Made by a program: the position numbers and the translations under genes. The notes beneath the pieces are model-generated. The model had not been told where the DNA came from and made no database searches. It was given only the letters and a program-made list of their open reading frames with translations. 64,000 nucleotides of DNA, taken from positions 189,649,122 through 189,713,121 of the forward strand of contig CP136069.1 in the NCBI GenBank assembly GCA_032622095.1, written 5' to 3'. Shown here one piece after another: positions 1-15,500 of the stretch (position 1 is its first letter; each line of letters starts with the position of its first letter). Source of the stretch: Siphonodentalium dalli (Eukaryota; Mollusca; Scaphopoda; Gadilida; Siphonodentaliidae).

Positions 1-2834
1 TTTGATAAACTCAATAATGTTATACAATTTGTTTGATAAACTCAATAATGTTATACAATTTGTTTGATAAACTCCATAATGTTATACAATATGTTTGATA
101 AACTCAATAATGTTATACAATTTGTTTGATACACTCCGTAATGTTAATCAATTTGTTTGATAAACTCTCGTAATGTTATACAATATGTTTGATAAACTCC
201 ATAATGTTATACAATTTGTTTGATAAACTCAATAATGTTATACAATTTGTTTGATAAACTCCATAATGTTATACAATTTGTTTGATGAACTCCGTAATGT
301 TATACAATTTGTTTGATGAACTCCGTAATGTTATACAATTTGTTTGAAAAACTCCATAATGATATACAATGTGTTTGATGAACTCCGTAATGTTATACTA
401 TTTGTTTGATGAACTCCGTAATGTTATACAATTTGTGTGATGAACTCCGTAATGTTATACAATTTGTTTAATGAACTACATAATGTTATAAAATTTGTTT
501 GATGAACTCCGTAATGTTATACAATTTGTTTGATGAACTCCGTAATGTTATACAATATGTTTGATAAACTCAATAATGTTATACAATTTGTTTGATAAAC
601 TCCGTAATGTTACTCAATTTGTTTGATAAACTCCGTAATGTTATACAATATGTTTGATAAACTCAATAATGTTATACAATTTGTTTGATACACTCCGTAA
701 TGTTACTCAATTTGTTTGATAAACTCTCGTAATGTTATACAATATGTTTGATAAACTCCATAATGTTATACAATTTGTTTGATAAACTCAATAATGTTAT
801 ACAATTTGTTTGATAAACTCCGTAATGTTATACAATTTGTTTGATGAACTCCGTAATGTTACACAATTTGTTTGATGAACTCCATAATGTTATACAATTT
901 GTTTGATGAACTCCGTAATGTTATACAATTTGTTTGATGAACTCCATAATATTATACAATTTGTTTGATGAACTCCATAATGTTATACAATTTGTTTGAT
1001 ACACTCCGTAATGTTACTCAATTTGTTTGATAAACTCTCGTAATGTTTTACAATATGTTTGATAAACTCCATAATGTTATACAATTTGTTTGATAAACTC
1101 AATAATGTTATACAATTTGTTTGATAAACTCCGTAATGTTATACAATATGTTTGATAAACTCAATAATGTTATACAATTTGTTTGATACACTCCGTAATG
1201 TTACTCAATTTGTTTGATAAACTCTCGTAATGTTATACAATATGTTTGATAAACTCCATAATGTTATACAATTTGTTTGATACACTCCGTAATGTTACTC
1301 AATTTGTTTGATAAACTCTCGTAATGTTATACAATATGTTTGATAAACTCCATAATGTTATACAATTTGTTTGATAAACTCAATAATGTTATACAATTTG
1401 TTTGATACACTCCGTAATGTTACTCAATTTGTTTGATAAACTCTCGTAATGTTATACAATATGTTTGATAAACTCCATAATGTTATACAATTTGTTTGAT
1501 AAACTCAATAATGTTATGCAATTTGTTTGATGAACTCCGTAATGTTACACAATTTGTTTGATGAACTCCATAATGTTATACAATTTGTTTGATGAACTCC
1601 GTAATGTTATACAATTTGTTTGATGAACTCCATAATATTATACAATTTGTTTTATGAACTCCACAATGTTATACAATTTGTTTGATACACTCCGTAATGT
1701 TACTCAATTTGTTTGATAAACTCTCGTAATGTTATACAATATGTTTGATAAACTCCATAATGTTATACAATTTGTTTGAGACACTCCGTAATGTTACTCA
1801 ATTTGTTTGATAAACTCTCGTAATGTTATACAATATGTTTGATAAACTCCATAATGTTATACAATTTGTTTGATAAACTCAATAATGTTATACAATTTGT
1901 TTGATACACTCCGTAATGTTAATCAATTTGTTTGATAAACTCTCGTAATGTTATACAATTTGTTTGATAAACTCAATAATGTTATACAATTTGTTTGATA
2001 CACTCCATAATGTTATACAATATGTTTGATAAACTCAATAATGTTATACAATTTGTTTGATACACTCCGTAATGTTACTCAATTTGTTTGATAAACTCCA
2101 TAATGTTATACAATTTGTTTGATACACTCCGTAATGTTACTCAATTTGTTTGATAAACTCTCGTAAAGTTATACAATATGTTTGATAAACGCCATAATGT
2201 TATACAATTTGTTTGATAAACTCCATAATGTTATACAATTTGTTTGATAAACTCCATAATGTTATACAATATGTTTGATAAACTCAATAATGTTATACCA
2301 TTTGTTTGATACACTCCGTAATGTTACTCAATATGTTTGATAAACTCTCGTAATGTTATACAATATGTTTGATACACTCCGTAATGTTACTCAATTTGTT
2401 TGATAAACTCAATAATGTTATACAATTTGTTTGATAAACTCAATAATGTTATACAATTTGTTTGATACACTCCGTAATGTTACTCAATTTGTTTGATAAA
2501 CTCCATAATGTTATACAATTTGTTTGATACACTATGTAATGTTACTCAATTTGTTTGATAAACTCTCGTAATGTTATACAATATGTTTGATAAACTCCAT
2601 AATGTTATACAATTTGTTTGATAAACTCCATAATGTTATACAATTTGTTTGATAAACTCAATAATGTTATACAATATGTTTGATAAACTCAATAATGTTA
2701 TACAATTTGTTTGATACACTCCGTAATGTTACTCAATTTGTTTGATAAACTCTCGTAATGTTATACAATATGTTTGATAAACTCCATAATGTTATACAAT
2801 TTGTTTGATAAACTCAATAATGTTATACAATTTG

Positions 2835-3021
2835 TTTGATAAACTCCGTAATGTTATACAATATGTTTGATAAACTCAATAATGTTATACAATTTGTTTG
2901 ATACACTCCGTAATGTTACTCAATTTGTTTGATAAACTCTCGTAATGTTATACAATATGTTTGATAAACTCCATAATGTTATACAATTTGTTTGATAAAC
3001 TCAATAATGTTATACAATTTG
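2835..3021. repeat. 187-bp six-monomer higher-order unit (example)
   Basis: Five 31-bp monomers and one 32-bp monomer occur in fixed order: CCGTAATG/ATATG type, CAATAATG type, GATACACTCC/TTACTC type, the 32-bp CTCTCG type, CCATAATG type, CAATAATG type. The next unit begins at 3,022, exactly 187 bp on. The same order, sometimes with monomers gained or lost, recurs through much of 1-21,700 (for example 8,400-8,800 and 10,600-11,100). Confidence 0.85.
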
Positions 3022-3394
3022 TTTGATAAACTCCGTAATGTTATACAATATGTTTGATAAACTCAATAATGTTATACAATTTGTTTGATACACTCCGTAA
3101 TGTTACTCAATTTGTTTGATAAACTCTCGTAATGTTATACAATATGTTTGATAAACTCCATAATGTTATACAATTTGTTTGATAAACTCAATAATGTTAT
3201 ACAATTTGTTTGATAAACTCCGTAATGTTATACAATTTGTTTGATGAACTCCGTAATGTTACACAATTTGTTTGATGAACTCCGTAATGTTATACAATTT
3301 GTTTGATGAACTCCGTAATGTTATACAATATGTTTGATAAACTCAATAATGTTATACAATTTGTTTGATAAACTCCGTAATGTTACTCAATTTG

Positions 3395-5600
3395 TTTGAT
3401 TAACTCCGTAATGTTATACAATATGTTTGATAAACTCAATAATGTTATACAATTTGTTTGATACACTCCGTAATGTTACTCAATTTGTTTGATAAACTCT
3501 CGTAATGTTATACAATATGTTTGATAAACTCCATAATGTTATACAATTTGTTTGATAAACTCAATAATGTTATACAATTTGTTTGATAAACTCCGTAATG
3601 TTATACAATTTGTTTGATGAACTCCGTAATGTTACACAATTTGTTTGATGAACTCCATAATGTTATACAATTTGTTTGATAAACTCCGTAATGTTATACA
3701 ATTTGTTTGATGAACTCCATAATATTATACAATTTGTTGGATGAACTCCGTAATGTTAAACAATTTGTTTGATGAACTCCGTAATGTTATACAATTCGTT
3801 TGATGAACTCCATAATATTATACTATTTGTTTGATGAACTCCGTAATGTTATACAATTTGTTTGATGAACTCCGTAATGTTATGCAATGTGTTTGATGGA
3901 CTCCATAATGTTATACAATTTGTTTGATGAACTCCATAATGTTATACAATGTGTTTGATGAACTCCATAATGATATACAATGTGTTTGATGCACTCCGTA
4001 ATGTTATATAATTTGTTTGATGAACTGCGCAATGTTATGCAATGTGTTTGATGGACTCCATAATGTTATACAATTTGTTTGATGAACTCCATAATGTTAT
4101 ACAATTTGTTTGATGAACTCCATAATGTTATACAATTTGTTTGAAAAACTCCATAATGTTATACAATGTGTTTGATGAACTCCGTAATGATATACAATGT
4201 GTTTGATGAACTCCGTAATGTTATACAATTTGTTTGATGAACTCCGTAATGTTATACAATTTGTTTGATGAACTCCGTAATGTTATACAATTTGTTTGAA
4301 AAACTCCATAATGATATACAATGTGTTTGATGAACTCCGTAATGTTATACAATTTGTTTGATGAACTCCGTAATGTTATACAATTTGTTTGATGAACTCC
4401 GTAATGATATACAATTTGTTTGATGAACTCCGTAATGTTACTCAATTTGTTTGATTAACTCCGTAATGTTATACAATATGTTTGATAAACTCAATAATGT
4501 TATACAATTTGTTTGATACACTCCGTAATGTTACTCAATTTGTTTGATAAACTCTCGTAATGTTATACAATATGTTTGATAAACTCAATAATGTTATACA
4601 ATTTGTTTGATAAACTCAATAATGTTATACAATTTGTTTGATAAACTCCGTAATGTTATACAATTTGTTTGATGAACTCCGTAATGTTACACAATTTGTT
4701 TGATGAACTCCATAATGTTATACAATTTGTTTGATAAACTCCGTAATGTTATACAATTTGTTTGATGAACTCCATAATATTATACAATTTGTTTGATGAA
4801 CTCCGTAATGTTAAACAATTTGTTTGATGAACCCCGTAATGTTATACAATTCGTTTGATGAACTCCATAATATTATACTATTTGTTTGATGAACTCCGTA
4901 ATGTTATACAATTTGTTTGATGAACTCCGTAATGTTATGCAATGTGTTTGATGGACTCCATAATGTTATACAATTTGTTAGATGAACTCCATAATGTTAT
5001 ACAATTTGTTTGATGAACTCCATAATGTTATACAATTTGTTTGATGAACTCCATAATGTTATACAATTTGTTTGAAAAACTCCATAATGTTATACAATGT
5101 GTTTGATGAACTCCATAATGATATACAATGTGTTTGATGAACTCCGTAATGTTATACAATTTGTTTGATGAACTGCGCAATGTTATGCAATGTGTTTGAT
5201 GGACTCCATAATGTTATACAATTTGTTTGATGAACTCCATAATGTTATACAATTTGTTTGATGAACTCCATAATGTTATACAATTTGTTTGAAAAACTCC
5301 ATAATGTTATACAATGTGTTTGATGAACTCCGTAATGATATACAATGTGTTTGATGAACTCCGTAATGTTATACAATTTGTTTGATGAACTCCGTAATGT
5401 TATACAATTTGTTTGATGAACTCCGTAATGTTATACAATTTGTTTGAAAAACTCCATAATGATATACAATGTGTTTGATGAACTCCGTAATGTTATACAA
5501 TTTGTTTGATGAACTCCGTAATGTTATACAATTTGTTTGATGAACTCCGTAATGATATACAATTTGTTTGATGAACTCCGTAATGTTATACAATTTGTGT
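3395..5600. repeat. 1,055-bp tandem satellite duplication
   Basis: The variant TTTGATTAACTCCG at 3,395 recurs at 4,450, and the ATGCAATGTG/GATGGACTCC pair at about 3,890 recurs at about 4,946. Both are 1,055 bp apart. Further in, the offset becomes 1,148, a gain of three monomers in the second copy. Confidence 0.75.
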
Positions 5601-8600
5601 GATGAACTCCGTAATGTTATACAATTTGTTTGATGAACTCCGTAATGTTATACAATTTGTTTAATGAACTACATAATGTTATACAATTTGTTTGATGAAC
5701 TCCGTAATGTTATACAATATGTTTGATAAACTCAATAATGTTATACAATTTGTTTGATAAACTCCGTAATGTTACTCAATTTGTTTGATAAACTCCGTAA
5801 TGTTATACAATATGTTTGATAAACTCAATAATGTTATACAATTTGTTTGATACACTCCGTAATGTTACTCAATTTGTTTGATAAACTCTCGTAATGTTAT
5901 ACAATATGTTTGATAAACTCAATAATGTTATACAATTTGTTTGATAAACTCAATAATGTTATACAATTTGTTTGATAAACTCCATAATGTTATACAATAT
6001 GTTTGATAAACTCAATAATGTTATACAATTTGTTTGATACACTCCGTAATGTTACTCAATTTGTTTGATAAACTCCGTAATGTTATACAATATGTTTGAT
6101 AAACTCAATAATGTTATACAATTTGTTTGATACACTCCGTAATGTTACTCAATTTGTTTGATAAACTCTCGTAATGTTATACAATATGTTTGATAAACTC
6201 CATAATGTTATACAATTTGTTTGATAAACTCAATAATGTTATACAATTTGTTTGATAAACTCCATAATGTGATACAATTTGTTTGATGAACTCCGTAATG
6301 TTATACAATTTGTTTGATGAACTCCGTAATGTTATACAATTTGTTTGAAAAACTCCATAATGATATACAATGTGTTTGATGAACTCCGTAATGTTATACA
6401 ATTTGTTTGATGAACTCCGTAATGTTATACAATTTGTGTGATGAACTCCGTAATGTTATACAATTTGTTTAATGAACTACATAATGTTATACAATTTGTT
6501 TGATGAACTCCGTAATGTTATACAATTTGTTTGATGAACTCCGAAATGTTATACAATATGTTTGATAAACTCAATAATGTTATACAATTTGTTTGATAAA
6601 CTCCGTAATGTTACTCAATTTGTTTGATAAACTCCGTAATGTTATACAATATGTTTGATAAACTCAATAATGTTATACAATTTGTTTGATACACTCCGTA
6701 ATGTTACTCAATTTGTTTGATAAACTCTCGTAATGTTATACAATATGTTTGATAAACTCCATAATGTTATACAATTTGTTTGATAAACTCAATAATGTTA
6801 CTCAATTTGTTTGATAAACTCCGTAATGTTATACAATTTGTTTGATGAACTCCGTAATGTTACACAATTTGTTTGATGAACTCCATAATGTTATACAATT
6901 TGTTTGATGAACTCCGTAATGTTATACAATTTGTTTGATGAACTCCATAATATTATACAATTTGTTTGATGAACTCCATAATGTTATACAATTTGTTTGA
7001 TACACTCCGTAATGTTACTCAATTTGTTTGATAAACTCTCGTAATGTTATACAATATGTTTGATAAACTCCATAATGTTATACAATTTGTTTGATAAACT
7101 CAATAATGTTATACAATTTGTTAGATAAACTCCGTAATGTTATACAATATGTTTGATAAACTCAATAATGTTATACAATTTGTTTGATACACTCCGTAAT
7201 GTTACTCAATTTGTTTGATAAACTCTCGTAATGTTATACAATATGTTTGATAAACTCCATAATGTTATACAATTTGTTTGATACACTCCGTAATGTTACT
7301 CAATTTGTTTGATAAACTCTCGTAATGTTATACAATATGTTTGATAAACTCCATAATGTTATACAATTTGTTTGATAAACTCAATAATGTTATACAATTT
7401 GTTTGATACACTCCGTAATGTTACTCAATTTGTTTGATAAACTCTCGTAATGTTATACAATATGTTTGATAAACTCCATAATGTTATACAATTTGTTTGA
7501 TAAACTCAATAATGTTATGCAATTTGTTTGATGAACTCCGTAATGTTACACAATTTGTTTGATGAACTCCATAATGTTATACAATTTGTTTGATGAACTC
7601 CGTAATGTTACACAATTTGTTTGATGAACTCCATAATATTATACAATTTGTTTTATGAACTCCACAATGTTATACAATTTGTTTGATACACTCCGTAATG
7701 TTACTCAATTTGTTTGATAAACTCTCGTAATGTTATACAATATGTTTGATAAACTCCATAATGTTATACAATTTGTTTGATACACTCCGTAATGTTACTC
7801 AATTTGTTTGATAAACTCTCGTAATGTTATACAATATGTTTGATAAACTCCATAATGTTATACAATTTGTTTGATAAACTCAATAATGTTATACAATTTG
7901 TTTGATACACTCCGTAATGTTACTCAATTTGTTTGATAAACTCTCGTAATGTTATACAATATGTTTGATAAACTCCATAATGTTATACAATTTGTTTGAT
8001 AAACTCAATAATGTTATACAATTTGTTTGATACACTCCATAATGTTATACAATATGTTTGATAAACTCAATAATGTTATACAATTTGTTTGATACACTCC
8101 GTAATGTTACTCAATTTGTTTGATAAACTCCATAATGTTATACAATTTGTTTGATACACTCCGTAATGTTACTCAATTTGTTTGATAAACTCTCGTAATG
8201 TTACTCAATTTGTTTGATAAACTCTCGTAATGTTATACAATATGTTTGATAAACTCCATAATGTTATACAATTTGTTTGATAAACTCCATAATGTTATAC
8301 AATTTGTTTGATACACTCCATAATGTTATACAATATGTTTGATAAACTCAATAATGTTATACAATTTGTTTGATACACTCCGTAATGTTACTCAATTTGT
8401 TTGATAAACTCTCGTAATGTTATACAATATGTTTGATAAACTCCATAATGTTATACAATTTGTTTGATAAACTCAATAATGTTATACAATTTGTTTGATA
8501 AACTCCGTAATGTTATACAATATGTTTGATAAACTCAATAATGTTATACAATTTGTTTGATACACTCCGTAATGTTACTCAATTTGTTTGATAAACTCTC

Positions 8601-11600
8601 GTAATGTTATACAATATGTTTGATAAACTCCATAATGTTATACAATTTGTTTGATAAACTCCGTAATGTTATACAATATGTTTGATAAACTCAATAATGT
8701 TATACAATTTGTTTGATACACTCCGTAATGTTACTCAATTTGTTTGATAAACTCTCGTAATGTTATACAATATGTTTGATAAACTCCATAATGTTATACA
8801 ATTTGTTTGATAAACTCAATAATGTTATACAATTTGTTTGATAAACTCCGTAATGTTATACAATTTGTTTGATGAACTCCGTAATGTTACACAATTTGTT
8901 TGATGAACTCCGTAATGTTATACAATTTGTTTGATGAACTCCATAATATTATACAATTTGTTTGATGAACTCCATAATGTTATACAATTTGTTTAATGAA
9001 CTACATAATGTTATACAATTTGTTTGATGAACTCCGTAATGTTACTCAATTTGTTTGATAAACTCTCAATTTGTTTGATAAACTCTCGTAATGTTATACA
9101 ATATGTTTGATAAACTCCATAATGTTATACAATTTGTTTGATAAACTCCATAATGTTATACAATTTGTTTGATAAACTGAATAATGTTATACAATTTGTT
9201 TGATAAACTCCGCAATGTTACTCAATTTGTTTGATAAACTCCGTAATGTTATACAATATGTTTGATAAACTCAATAATGTTATACAATTTGTTTGATACA
9301 CTCCGTAATGTTACTCAATTTGTTTGATAAACTCTCGTAATGTTATACAATATGTTTGATAAACTCCATAATGTTATACAATTTGTTTGATAAACTCAAT
9401 AATGTTATGCAATTTGTTTGATGAACTCCGTAATGTTACACAATTTGTTTGATGAACTCCATAATGTTATACAATTTGTTTGATGAACTCCGTAATGTTA
9501 TACAATTTGTTTGATGAACTCCATAATATTATACAATTTGTTTTATGAACTCCACAATGTTATACAATTTGTTTGATACACTCCGTAATGTTACTCAATT
9601 TGTTTGATAAACTCTCGTAATGTTATACAATATGTTTGATAAACTCCATAATGTTATACAATTTGTTTGATACACTCCGTAATGTTACTCAATTTGTTTG
9701 ATAAACTCTCGTAATGTTATACAATATGTTTGATAAACTCCATAATGTTATACAATTTGTTTGATAAACTCAATAATGTTATACAATTTGTTTGATACAC
9801 TCCGTAATGTTACTCAATTTGTTTGATAAACTCTCGTAATGTTATACAATATGTTTGATAAACTCCATAATGTTATACAATTTGTTTGATAAACTCAATA
9901 ATGTTATACAATTTGTTTGATACACTCCATAATGTTATACAATATGTTTGATAAACTCAATAATGTTATACAATTTGTTTGATACACTCCGTAATGTTAC
10001 TCAATTTGTTTGATAAACTCCATAATGTTATACAATTTGTTTGATACACTCCGTAATGTTACTCAATTTGTTTGATAAACTCTCGTAATGTTATACAATA
10101 TGTTTGATAAACTCCATAATGTTATACAATTTGTTTGATAAACTCCATAATGTTATACAATTTGTTTGATAAACTCCATAATGTTATACAATATGTTTGA
10201 TAAACTCAATAATGTTATACCATTTGTTTGATACACTCCGTTATGTTACTCAATATGTTTGATAAACTCTCGTAATGTTATACAATATGTTTGATAAACT
10301 CCATAATGTTATACAATTTGTTTGATACACTCCGTAATGTTACTCAATTTGTTTGATAAACTCAATAATGTTATACAATTTGTTTGATACACTCCGTAAT
10401 GTTACTCAATTTGTTTGATAAACTCCATAATGTTATACAATTTGTTTGATACACTCCGTAATGTTACTCAATTTGTTTGATAAACTCTCGTAATGTTATA
10501 CAATATGTTTGATAAACTCCATAATGTTATACAATTTGTTTGATAAACTCCATAATGTTATACAATTTGTTTGATAAACTCAATAATGTTATACAATATG
10601 TTTGATAAACTCAATAATGTTATACAATTTGTTTGATACACTCCGTAATGTTACTCAATTTGTTTGATAAACTCTCGTAATGTTATACAATATGTTTGAT
10701 AAACTCCATAATGTTATACAATTTGTTTGATAAACTCAATAATGTTATACAATTTGTTTGATAAACTCAATAATGTTATACAATATGTTTGATAAACTCA
10801 ATAATGTTATACAATTTGTTTGATACACTCCGTAATGTTACTCAATTTGTTTGATAAACTCTCGTAATGTTATACAATATGTTTGATAAACTCCATAATG
10901 TTATACAATTTGTTTGATAAACTCAATAATGTTATACAATTTGTTTGATAAACTCCGTAATGTTATACAATATGTTTGATAAACTCAATAATGTTATACA
11001 ATTTGTTTGATACACTCCGTAATGTTACTCAATTTGTTTGATAAACTCTCGTAATGTTATACAATATGTTTGATAAACTCCATAATGTTATACAATTTGT
11101 TTGATAAACTCAATAATGTTATACAATTTGTTTGATAAACTCCGTAATGTTATACAATTTGTTTGATGAACTCCGTAATGTTACACAATTTGTTTGATGA
11201 ACTCCGTAATGTTATACAATTTGTTTGATGAACTCCATAATATTATACAATTTGTTTGATGAACTCCATAATGTTATACAATTTGTTTAATGAACTACAT
11301 AATGTTATACAATTTGTTTGATGAACTCCGTAATCTTATACAATGTTTGATAAACTCAATAATGTTATACAATTTGTTTGATAAACTCCGTAATGTTACT
11401 CAATTTGTTTGATAAACTCCGTAATGTTATACAATATGTTTGATAAACTCAATAATGTTATACAATTTGTTTGATACACTCCGTAATGTTACTCAATTTG
11501 TTTGATAAACTCTCGTAATGTTATACAATATGTTTGATAAACTCCATAATGTTATACAATTTGTTTGATAAACTCCATAATGTTATACAATTTGTTTGAT

Positions 11601-12249
11601 ACACTCCTTAATGTTACTCAATTTGTTTGATAAACTCTCGTAATGTTATACAATATGTTTGATAAACTCCATAATGTTATACAATTTGTTTGATAAACTC
11701 CATAATGTTATACAATTTGTTTGATAAACTGAATAATGTTATACAATTTGTTTGATAAACTCCGCAATGTTACTCAATTTGTTTGATAAACTCCGTAATG
11801 TTATACAATATGTTTGATAAACTCAATAATGTTATACAATTTGTTTGATACACTCCGTAATGTTACTCAATTTGTTTGATAAACTCTCGTAATGTTATAC
11901 AATATGTTTGATAAACTCCATAATGTTATACAATTTGTTTGATAAACTCAATAATGTTATACAATTTGTTTGATACACTCCGTAATGTTACTCAATTTGT
12001 TTGATAAACTCTCGTAATGTTATACAATATGTTTGATAAACTCCATAATGTTATACAATTTGTTTGATAAACTCAATAATGTTATACAATTTGTTTGATG
12101 AACTCCGTAATGTTATACAATTTGTTTGATGAACTCCATAATATTATACAATTTGTTTGATGAACTCCATAATGTTATACAATTTGTTTAATGAACTACA
12201 TAATGTTATACAATTTGTTTGATGAACTCCGTAATGTTATACAATATGT

Positions 12250-15200
12250 TTGATAAACTCAATAATGTTATACAATTTGTTTGATAAACTCCGTAATGTT
12301 ACTCAATTTGTTTGATAAACTCCGTAATGTTATACAATATGTTTGATAAACTCAATAATGTTATACAATTTGTTTGATACACTCCGTAATGTTACTCAAT
12401 TTGTTTGATAAACTCTCGTAATGTTATACAATATGTTTGATAAACTCCATAATGTTATACAATTTGTTTGATAAACTCAATAATGTTATACAATTTGTTT
12501 GATAAACTCCCTAATGTTACACAATGTGTTTGATGAACTCCGTAATGTTATACAATATGTTTGATAAACTCAATAATGTTATACAATTTGTTTGATACAC
12601 TCCGTAATGTTACACAATTTGTTTGATAAACTCTCGTAATGTTATACAATATGTTTGATAAACTCCATAATGTTATACAATTAGTTTGATAAACTCAATA
12701 ATGTTATACAATTTGTTTGATAAACTCCGTAGTGTTACACAATTTGTTTGATAAACTCAATAATGTTATACAATTTGTTTGATAAACTCCGTAATATTAT
12801 ACAATTTGTTTGATGAACTCCGTAATGTTACACAATTTGTTTGATGAACTCCGTAATGTTACACAATTTGTTTGATAAACTCAATAATGTTATACAATTT
12901 GTTTGATAAACTCCGTAATATTATACAATTAGTTTGATGAACTCCGTAATGTTACTCAATTTGTTTGATAAACTCCATAATGTTATACAATTTGTTTGAT
13001 ACACTCCGTAATGTTACTCAATTTGTTTGATAAACTCTCGTAATGTTATACAATTTGTTTGATGAACTCATAATGTTATACAATTTGTTTGATAAACTCC
13101 GTAATGTTATACAATATGTTTGATAAACTCCATAATGTTATACAATTTGTTTGATGAACTCCGTAATGTTATACAATTTGTTTGATGAACTCCGTAATGT
13201 TATACAATATGTTTGATAAACTCAATAATTTTATAAAATTTGTTTGATGAACTCCATAATGTTATACAATTTGTTTAATGAACTACATATTGTTATACAA
13301 TTTGTTTGATAAACTCCATAATGTTATACAATTTGTTTGATGAACTCCGTAATGTTATACAATATGTTTGATAAACTCAATAATTTTATAAAATTTGTTT
13401 GATGATCTCCATAATGTTATACAATTTGTTTAATGAACTCCATAATTTTATACAATTTGTTTGATTAACTACATAATGTTATAAAATTTGTTTTATAAAC
13501 TCAATAATTTTATAAAATTTGTTTGAAAAACGCCATAATGATATACAATTTGTTTGATGAACTCCGTAATGTTATACAATTTGTTTGATGAACTCCATAA
13601 TGTTATACAATTTGTTTGATGAACTCCATAATGTTATACAATTTGTTTGAAAAACTCCATAATGATATACAATGTGTTTGATGAACTCCATAATGTTATA
13701 CAATGTGTTTGAAAAACTCCATAATGTTATACAATGTGTTTGAAAAACTCCATAATGATATACAATGTGTTTGATGAACTCCGTAATGTTATACAATTTG
13801 TTTGAAAAACTCCATAATGATATACAATGTGTTTGATGAACTCCATAATGTTATACAATGTGTTTGAAAAACTCCATAATGTTATACAATTTGTTTGATA
13901 AACTCAATAATGTTATACAATTTGTTTGATAAACTCCGTAATGTTACTCAATTTGTTTGATAAACTCCGTAATGTTATACAATATGTTTGATAAACTCAA
14001 TAATGTTATACAATTTGTTTGATACACTCCGTAATGTTACTCAATTTGTTTGATAAACTCTCGTAATGTTATGCAATATGTTTGATAAACTCCATAATGT
14101 TATACAATTTGTTTGATAAACTCAATAATGTTATACAATTTGTTTGATACACTCCGTAATGTTACTCAATTTGTTTGATAAACTCTCGTAATGTTATACA
14201 ATATGTTTGATAAACTCCATAATGTTATACAATTTGTTTGATAAACTCAATAATGTTATACAATTTGTTTGATAAACTCCGTAATGTTACACAATGTGCT
14301 TGATGAACTCCGTAATGTTATACAATATGTTTGATAAACTCAATAATGTTATACAATTTGTTTGATACACTCCGTAATGTTACACAATTTGTTTGATAAA
14401 CTCTCGTAATGTTATACAATATGTTTGATAAACTCCATAATGTTATACAATTAGTTTGATAAACTCAATAATGTTATACAATTTGTTTGATAAACTCCGT
14501 AATGTTACACAATTTGTTTGATAAACTCAATAATGTTATACAATTTGTTTGATAAAATCCGTAATATTATACAATTTGTTTGATGAACTCCGTAATGTTA
14601 CACAATTTGTTTGATGAACTCCGTAATGTTACACAATTTGTTTGATGAACTCCGTAATGTTACACAATTTGTTTGATAAACTCAATAATGTTATACAATT
14701 TGTTTGATGAACTCCGTAATGTTACTCAATTTGTTTGATAAACTCCATAATGTTATACAATTTGTTTGATAGACTCCGTAATGTTACTCAATTTGTTTGA
14801 TAAACTCTCGTAATGTTATACAATTTGTTTGATGAACTCATAATGTTATACAATTTGTTTGATAAACTCCGTAATGTTATACAATATGTTTGATAAACTC
14901 CATAATGTTATACAATTTGTTTGATGAACTCCGTAATGTTATACAATTTGTTTGATGAACTCCGTAATGTTATACAATATGTTTGATAAACTCAATAATT
15001 TTATAAAATTTGTTTGATGAACTCCATAATGTTATACAATTTGTTTAATGAACTACATAATGTTATACAATTTGTTTGATAAACTCCATAATGTTATAAA
15101 ATTTGTTTGATGAACTCCGTAATGTTATACAATATGTTTGATAAACTCAATAATTTTATAAAATTTGTTTGATGAACTCCATAATGTTATACAATTTGTT

Positions 15201-15500
15201 TAATGAACTCCATAATTTTATACAATTTGTTTGATTAACTACATAATGTTATACAATTTGTTTGATAAACTCAATAATTTTATAAAATTTGTTTGAAAAA
15301 CGCCATAATGATATACAATTTGTTTGATGAACTCCGTAATGTTATACAATTTGTTTGATGAACTCCATAATGTTATACAATTTGTTTGATGAACTCCATA
15401 ATGTTATACAATTTGTTTTAAAAACTCCATAATGATATACAATGTGTTTGATGAACTCCGTAATGTTATACAATTTGTTTAAAACACTCCATAATGTTTT
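12250..15500. repeat. about 1.7-kb tandem satellite duplication
   Basis: The marker AAAAACGCCATAATG occurs at 13,531 and 15,301. The TTACACAATGTG marker occurs at 12,517 and 14,287. Both pairs are 1,770 bp apart, which indicates two adjacent copies. The outer limits are approximate because the offset changes to about 1,646 near the left end. Confidence 0.7.

Larger units (their letters stand above)
360..7900. repeat. about 6.0-kb satellite duplication
   Basis: Rare monomer variants recur with a 6,001-bp offset: the GATATACAATGTG variant at 361 and 6,362, the TTTGTGTGATG variant at 431 and 6,432, and the TTTATGAACTCCACAATG variant at 1,651 and 7,652. Register drifts by one monomer by about 2,000. 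The approximate extents are 360-1,900 and 6,361-7,900. The TTTATGAACT marker occurs again at 9,542, an additional 1,890-bp step. Confidence 0.75.
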
